Source: a virus. From it: a stretch of DNA of 25,442 nt. This document shows positions 20,827 through 25,442 of the stretch, one piece after another. The number at the start of each line of letters is the position of its first letter. The first letter of the stretch is position 1. The notes beneath the pieces are model-generated. The model did not search any database, was not told the DNA's origin, and saw only the letters and a list, made by a program, of their open reading frames with translations. The stretch covers positions 1 to 25,442 of the IMG/VR virus record IMGVR_UViG_3300046804_000242; one strand, given 5' to 3'. A program made the translations under genes and the position numbers.

Positions 20827-22713
20827 ATGTTTTTCTGGAATAATGAAGGTCTAAATCCGAATGCTGTAGTAGGCTCTTCAAGAAGAGACATACAATTTTC
20901 TTCTGTAGTATCCAATGGAACTACAATGGTTGGCGTTATTTGCCCAATCCCTCATGGATTATCTAGATTAGACGTTATTGCTATATATGGATTAAGTAAT
21001 ACGAATGCCACAGGATTTTATTATATTTCAGAAATTATCGATGAATATAAGTTTACATATGAAATTTTATATCCAATCAGCGGCGGCCCTTTACAGACAG
21101 AAAATACGACATTGTTTGCGGCAAGCATTGGTGTTCCTTATGGGTATATTAAAGTTCCGTATCTATCAACTGCATGCTTTCCTCCAGTAAATATTATTGC
21201 GCCAATAATTACAGGATCTTGCGTAAGTCAAGGAACTTGGACTGGCTCAGAACCGATAGTGTATACATATCAATGGTATTCAGATGGACTGGAAATACAA
21301 GGTGCGACATCCCCATGTTATTACGGATCTGAAAGTAATTTATCCGTAACAGTTACGGGTACAAATCTTTGTGGTACTGAAACTGTACAGGTTGATTCTG
21401 GGCCAGCGTCTTGGAATACCGCGCTGTATGAATTTAAATATCTTCCAACATTCATAGACACAGAATCAATAAGACTTGGCTTGCAATCAAATATTTATAT
21501 ATTTTCCATGAATAGAACTAGTAGTCCTAACTATCCAGTAGTTACTAAATTTAATTTTAGCTCAAATCAAATTATATGGAATAAACGTCTTGGCGATGGC
21601 GGTGGGTGGTCTCCAGATGTAATGTGTTCAAATCCAGTTAATGGAAATGTTTATATATGTACAAATTATCCTTATTCAACATATTTTGGAATAATATCTA
21701 TAATCGATAAGGATGGAAATTTAATTTCTCAAAAGAAAGCGCAGGGAGCATATAATAATCAGTTTTATGGAATTTATATAAGCAAAGATAATAATTATCT
21801 TGTTGCATCAGGGCAAACAGGCAATGGTTATGGTTTATTAAAGCTTGACATGTCTGGGAATATAGTTTTTTCAAATTTATATTACATGTCGCCATCAGAA
21901 TATGCATATGATTGCAAGGCATCGACCTCATATTCTAATGATATATATTGTACTTACAAAACCGAGATTTGTGTTTCTTTTAAAATAAATACAACTGGAA
22001 TTGTCTCTTGGAGTAATAGGTTTAATTATTCAAACGAATCTTATTCCGCTGAGTCTAGATATTTATGCGTAGATACTAATAATAATTTAATTCAGGCTCA
22101 TAACAATTCTATTGTGAATGGATTTTGTTATTTAACAAAACAAAGCCCAAACGATGGGAGCATTGCTTGGAGTTTAAAAATAACTCCAAATTCTGGATAT
22201 GGCAGTGTTTATATTTGGGATGTTACTGTAGATGCTCAATCAAATATATATGCGTGCGGTTGGGTTCAAGAAAATTCATCTCCTTATAGAAGAATGTCAA
22301 TGGTTATAAAATACGACCAAAATGGCAATCTTTTATGGTGCAATGGTTGTTATAGAGACAATTATTTTGGTGGAGAATTAGAATTTGACGGTATTCAGTT
22401 GTATCAAGACAAAGTGCTTTCAGCATTATGGCTTAGTGATGGAACTGGGCTTTCAACTGCATCATTAACTAAATTGGCCCAAAATGGAACTGGTTTAGGT
22501 ACAGCTCAAGATTATTTGGGTAGAACAATAGTTTACAATGATTTATCTTCATCAATAACATCTGCCACAACAAGTGAAGTTACGGTTTCTTCAGTTAGCT
22601 TAACAGCTTCAGATTCAGCTCTTTCAATGACGGAACATTATTCTATTTTTGAAGATTTTCCTGTTAATGGATTCGATGTTCAAGAATTTGTTCCTCCACC
22701 AATGCCTCTTTAA
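20827..22713 (+). CDS. Tail appendage with Ig-like and beta-propeller domains
   Basis: A 628-aa protein. Residues about 34-80 repeat the His-Gly-Leu module seen in the 17426 gene (His43, then Asp-Val-Ile-Ala-Ile-Tyr-Gly-Leu, ending in a Phe-Thr-Tyr strand). Residues about 118-190 look Ig-like, with Gly-Thr-Trp-Thr-Gly and Tyr-Gln-Trp-Tyr-Ser-Asp-Gly plus cysteines. Residues about 205-560 contain at least six repeats of a propeller blade: a Lys-Leu/Phe-Asp strand, a Gly-Asn turn and a Trp/Phe-Ser/Cys-Asn strand, for example Lys-Tyr-Asp-Gln-Asn-Gly-Asn-Leu-Leu-Trp. The C terminus is Pro-rich. The gene is clearly more A/T-rich than its neighbours, with many ATA, AAT and TTA codons, suggesting a separate origin or fast divergence. 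It is probably a receptor-contact protein. Confidence 0.65.
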   Translation: MFFWNNEGLNPNAVVGSSRRDIQFSSVVSNGTTMVGVICPIPHGLSRLDVIAIYGLSNTNATGFYYISEIIDEYKFTYEILYPISGGPLQTENTTLFAASIGVPYGYIKVPYLSTACFPPVNIIAPIITGSCVSQGTWTGSEPIVYTYQWYSDGLEIQGATSPCYYGSESNLSVTVTGTNLCGTETVQVDSGPASWNTALYEFKYLPTFIDTESIRLGLQSNIYIFSMNRTSSPNYPVVTKFNFSSNQIIWNKRLGDGGGWSPDVMCSNPVNGNVYICTNYPYSTYFGIISIIDKDGNLISQKKAQGAYNNQFYGIYISKDNNYLVASGQTGNGYGLLKLDMSGNIVFSNLYYMSPSEYAYDCKASTSYSNDIYCTYKTEICVSFKINTTGIVSWSNRFNYSNESYSAESRYLCVDTNNNLIQAHNNSIVNGFCYLTKQSPNDGSIAWSLKITPNSGYGSVYIWDVTVDAQSNIYACGWVQENSSPYRRMSMVIKYDQNGNLLWCNGCYRDNYFGGELEFDGIQLYQDKVLSALWLSDGTGLSTASLTKLAQNGTGLGTAQDYLGRTIVYNDLSSSITSATTSEVTVSSVSLTASDSALSMTEHYSIFEDFPVNGFDVQEFVPPPMPL

Positions 22714-22740
22714 TGAGTTATACGGTTTTAGAGATAAAAA

Positions 22741-23499
22741 ATGAGTAACGTACAATTTACAAACCTTCCGGCGGCAATAGCTGTAACTAATGCTGACATA
22801 GTTGCTATTGTTCAGGCCAACGTATCTAAAAGAGCAACAATTCAGCAGATTAAAGATATTTTGGAACTTGGTGGCGGAACAGTTACTAGCGTAACTGGCG
22901 AGGGAACTGTAAACGGAATAACTTTAACCGGAGAAGTAACAGAATCAGGCGCTCTAACGCTTGGCGGATCTTTATCTGGCGTAAGCCTTACATCTCAGGT
23001 TAGCGGAATACTGCCAGCAGCTAATGGCGGTACTGGAGCATCATCTCTTTCTGGATTAGTTGTAGGTAATGGCGGATCTGCATTTACCGCTGTATCAGCT
23101 CCATCTGGTAGCGTTGTAGGGACTACAGACGTTCAAACTTTAACCAATAAAAAAATTACTCAAAGATCCAGTCTTACACAAACCCAGACATCCCCTTTAT
23201 CTTGGAATAGCGATAATTTTGACATTATCGCTATAGCCGAATTAGCAAATAATTTGACTATTAGCGCTGATTCTGGCTCTCCTACAAATGGTCAAAAGAT
23301 GATGTTTAGAATAAAAGATAATGGAACGGCCCGTACATTGGCTTGGACTACAGCAACCACCAATGGGTTTAGGGCGGTCGGAGTAACCTTGCCAACCACT
23401 ACAACTGCAAATAAAACACTCTATATTGGTTGCATATTTAATAGCGGATGGAGCAGTACTCCTTATTGGGATGTAGTCGCTTTAGCTCAAGAGGCATAA
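22741..23499 (+). CDS. Tail fibre protein
   Basis: A 252-aa fibre-type protein. Residues 1-45 are a small helical head with Asn-Ala-Asp-Ile-Val-Ala-Ile-Val-Gln. Then comes a Gly/Thr/Val repeat region, including Ala-Asn-Gly-Gly-Thr-Gly-Ala-Ser, a hallmark of phage tail fibres. A Asp-Val-Gln-Thr-Leu-Thr-Asn-Lys-Lys-Ile-Thr segment near 137-147 is shared with many fibre proteins. The C-terminal domain (about 160-252) is a beta fold with Lys-Met-Met-Phe-Arg-Ile-Lys-Asp-Asn-Gly and Trp-Asp-Val-Val-Ala-Leu. It lies between two other appendage genes. The start is chosen for the ATG after an A-rich GAGATAAAA leader; the ribosome binding site is weak. Confidence 0.8.
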   Translation: MSNVQFTNLPAAIAVTNADIVAIVQANVSKRATIQQIKDILELGGGTVTSVTGEGTVNGITLTGEVTESGALTLGGSLSGVSLTSQVSGILPAANGGTGASSLSGLVVGNGGSAFTAVSAPSGSVVGTTDVQTLTNKKITQRSSLTQTQTSPLSWNSDNFDIIAIAELANNLTISADSGSPTNGQKMMFRIKDNGTARTLAWTTATTNGFRAVGVTLPTTTTANKTLYIGCIFNSGWSSTPYWDVVALAQEA

Positions 23500-23500
23500 A

Positions 23501-23680
23501 ATGAAAATTGATTTTGAATTTACTACTAAATACGGTGTATTTAAAGATTGTCTCCATCTTTCTGATGACGCTCAGTACACCAATGAAGAGTTGGATCTAA
23601 TGAAGTCGGAAAGACTAAATAATTGGATTAGGATTATTGAAACTACTGAAAGTCCTGTTTCCTCAGAAACTACTGGATAA
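23501..23680 (+). CDS. Small protein between two fibre genes
   Basis: A 59-aa protein beginning Met-Lys-Ile-Asp-Phe-Glu-Phe-Thr-Thr-Lys-Tyr-Gly-Val-Phe, one base after the fibre stop. It has a beta-type N terminus, an acidic turn (Asp-Asp-Ala-Gln-Tyr-Thr-Asn-Glu-Glu) and a helix Met-Lys-Ser-Glu-Arg-Leu-Asn-Asn-Trp-Ile near 35-44. Proteins with this Glu-Phe-Thr-Thr-Lys-Tyr-Gly-Val opening and an Asn-Trp-Ile helix are found beside fibre genes in other phages. A fibre-assembly or chaperone role is possible but unproven. The double stop TAATAG closes it just before the next ATG. Confidence 0.7.
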   Translation: MKIDFEFTTKYGVFKDCLHLSDDAQYTNEELDLMKSERLNNWIRIIETTESPVSSETTG

Positions 23681-23685
23681 TAGCA

Positions 23686-25311
23686 ATGGCTACTATATAT
23701 TGGGTTGGCGGTAGTGGGACTTGGAACACCACATCAGTAACGAACTGGGCTAATTCTTCCGGTGGTACTGGTGGCACTGGCACAGTCCCGACTAATTCTG
23801 ACAATGTAATTTTTGATCAGGCAGGAACCTATACCGTCACAATGACGGGCGCTTTGCTTTGCTTGAACATTACGGTATCGGCAGGTACTGTAACTTTCGC
23901 CACGGGTACGTCCCCCACTCTTGCGGTATCTGGCTCAATGTCAATTATTGCCGGAACAGTGTGGAACTCAACTGGCACGATTACTTTTAATGCCACTACC
24001 GCAAAAACAATCTCCACCAATGGAATAACCATAGACGCACCAGTGACATTCAATGGCGTGGCTGGAAGCTGGCAGCTTCAAAGCAACTTTATTATTGGGT
24101 CAACAAGAACTATGACTCTTACAAATGGAACTCTTAATTTAAATGGATTTTCTTTAAGTGCTGGACTATTTTCTTCAAGCAATTCAAACACAAGAACTAT
24201 AGCTTTTGGAACTGGCAATATAACTGTTAATGGAACTGGATCTGTGTGGGATACAGGAACTTCAACTAACTTAACAGTAACAGGAACTCCAGTTGTTAAT
24301 GTATCTAATAATACAGCTACTGCCGCATCTGTATCTGCAGGATCTGTCTCTAGCAATCAAATATCATTTAATATAACTTCTGGGACTTATACGCTTACTT
24401 TATCTACAATCACAGCTTCATCACATATTAATAACTTAGATTTTACAGGATTTTCTGGAAGCTGGTCTCTTATTGATCCATATATTTATGGGGATCTTAC
24501 TTTTTCTTCAGCAATGACATTAACTCAAAATACTCAAATTATTTTTGCAGGAACTTCAAAGACTCAAAATATTAAATCAAACGGGAATGCCAATCTTAAA
24601 AGTAAATTTTATTTTAACGGATCTGGCACAACATTTAAATTGTTAGATTCTTTATCTTCAATTCCTACCTCTGGAGGAGAAAAAACAAACCTTAATAATG
24701 GAACTATTGATTTAAATGGATTTACTATGACAGTAAGAGAATTTGAAGTTACTGGAAATTTGTCAAAATCAATATCATTTAATGGTGGTAGCTTAGTGAT
24801 AACTGGTGGAAGTAATTCTGTTTATAACAGTAATTCTGCAACAAATTATACTTTTTTAGATACTGGAACAATATCTTTTACGGGCACAACACAAAAACGC
24901 ATTTACACAGGTAGTAATAGTCATTCTTTGGTTACATTAAATAATGGCGGATCTGGACAATTATATCTTGGAACAAGCGGAACGTGGAAAGATATTACCG
25001 CCACTTATCTACCATCTTCATTTATGTTTTACCTTAATACGACTCAAACAGTAAGTCAATTAACACTTTCCGGAACTGCGGGAAATTTAGTTACTTTAGA
25101 ATGGTATGACATTGATTTACCCGCATTTATAAGCAAATCATCAGGAATTGTTGCTTGCGATTATCTGTACATAACAGGAATTCAAGCAATTGGCGGCGCG
25201 ACATTTTACGCAGGATCTCACTCTATTAATGGTGGAGAAGCTACTGGATGGATTTTTAGCAACGCACCAACTCCGGTTACAGCTACTGGAAAAATGTTTT
25301 TAGCTTTTTAA
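23686..25311 (+). CDS. Beta-solenoid tail spike or fibre protein
   Basis: A 541-aa protein, rich in Thr, Ser, Gly and Asn with few charged residues. It opens with Ile-Tyr-Trp-Val-Gly-Gly-Ser-Gly-Thr-Trp-Asn and an Asp-Asn-Val-Ile-Phe-Asp segment (39-44), a start shared with many phage adhesin-like proteins. The body (about 50-450) is a long series of short alternating strands with recurring Asn-Gly-Thr, Leu-Asn-Leu-Asn-Gly-Phe and Ser-Phe-Asn-Gly units, as in right-handed beta-helices. The last 100 residues form a separate beta end. Codon use becomes distinctly A/T-rich after about 24,100, so the body may come from elsewhere than the N-terminal anchor. Host attachment is the likely role. No enzyme residues can be assigned. 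Confidence 0.65.
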   Translation: MATIYWVGGSGTWNTTSVTNWANSSGGTGGTGTVPTNSDNVIFDQAGTYTVTMTGALLCLNITVSAGTVTFATGTSPTLAVSGSMSIIAGTVWNSTGTITFNATTAKTISTNGITIDAPVTFNGVAGSWQLQSNFIIGSTRTMTLTNGTLNLNGFSLSAGLFSSSNSNTRTIAFGTGNITVNGTGSVWDTGTSTNLTVTGTPVVNVSNNTATAASVSAGSVSSNQISFNITSGTYTLTLSTITASSHINNLDFTGFSGSWSLIDPYIYGDLTFSSAMTLTQNTQIIFAGTSKTQNIKSNGNANLKSKFYFNGSGTTFKLLDSLSSIPTSGGEKTNLNNGTIDLNGFTMTVREFEVTGNLSKSISFNGGSLVITGGSNSVYNSNSATNYTFLDTGTISFTGTTQKRIYTGSNSHSLVTLNNGGSGQLYLGTSGTWKDITATYLPSSFMFYLNTTQTVSQLTLSGTAGNLVTLEWYDIDLPAFISKSSGIVACDYLYITGIQAIGGATFYAGSHSINGGEATGWIFSNAPTPVTATGKMFLAF

Positions 25312-25330
25312 TTTGTTCAAGAGACACAAA

Positions 25331-25442
25331 ATGGCTAAATCACCAGCATGGCAACGTAAAGAAGGCAAAAATCCAAGCGGCGGCCTGAACGCCAAGGGCC
25401 GAGCGTCAGCTAAGGCTCAGGGGATGAACCTAAAAGCGCCTC
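25331..25442 (+). CDS. DUF6321-like protein, cut by window end
   Basis: The first 37 codons of a gene that runs off the window. The start Met-Ala-Lys-Ser-Pro-Ala-Trp-Gln-Arg-Lys-Glu-Gly-Lys-Asn-Pro followed by Gly-Gly-Leu-Asn-Ala-Lys-Gly-Arg-Ala-Ser is characteristic of the DUF6321 family of small basic phage proteins. Function is unknown. It also has a Gly-Gly (17-18) in basic surroundings, like the small basic proteins upstream. Confidence 0.75.
   Translation, partial: MAKSPAWQRKEGKNPSGGLNAKGRASAKAQGMNLKAP

Noticed and set aside
1-25442. CRISPR array, tRNA, rRNA, integrase or insertion sequence
   Set aside because: No regular spaced repeats, cloverleaf-like sequence, recombinase motif or transposase with inverted ends was seen.

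Overview
The window reads as about 25 kb of a tailed-phage genome, almost entirely on the + strand. It holds the packaging, head-assembly and host-contact module of a short-tailed (podovirus-like) phage. The evidence is the gene order: small terminase, large terminase, a long P22-type portal, co-chaperonin, scaffold, decoration protein, HK97/Mu gpT-like major capsid protein, head-tail adaptor, then fibre genes. No tape measure, tail tube, sheath or integrase gene is present. Good AGGAG-type ribosome binding sites before many genes, sigma70-like promoters and hairpin/T-tract terminators point to a proteobacterial-type host. The host cannot be named from the sequence.

Layout. 1-863: homopolymer-rich DNA, a promoter, a secreted fibronectin-type III protein (128-691), and a gap with a possible minus-strand membrane peptide. 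864-5649: terminase small and large subunits, a 75-aa protein and the portal. 5652-12514: a cargo-like cassette. It holds a 1176-aa polyvalent protein with an ADP-ribosyltransferase-like domain, a 645-aa four-cysteine protein and a 456-aa basic low-complexity protein. 12521-14837: a strong hairpin, a 66-aa protein, a GroES-like co-chaperonin, scaffold, an AT-hook-bearing head-module protein and a UUCG-loop terminator. 14848-17407: promoter, decoration protein, major capsid protein, a beta-rich head protein, a small basic Gly-Gly protein and a terminator. 17426-19666: four beta-rich or unknown proteins. 19721-20826: head-tail adaptor, apparently starting at ATT, and a zinc-ribbon protein. 20827-25311: a beta-propeller protein, a tail fibre, a 59-aa protein and a beta-solenoid fibre. 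25331-end: the start of a DUF6321-like gene.

How the genes fit together. The terminase pumps DNA through the portal into a shell built by scaffold, capsid and decoration proteins. The adaptor closes the vertex and the fibre cluster contacts the host. The cassette right after the portal probably encodes proteins carried in the virion or delivered early.

The most interesting signal is a recurring basic/aromatic Gly-Gly motif. It lies at the end of each of the three modules of the polyvalent protein and near the end of the 645-aa protein. It is also repeated many times in the 456-aa and 92-aa basic proteins, which share a 13-residue element differing at two positions although their genes lie nearly 6 kb apart. 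It could be a processing site, a linker or a packaging tag; which one is not settled by the sequence.
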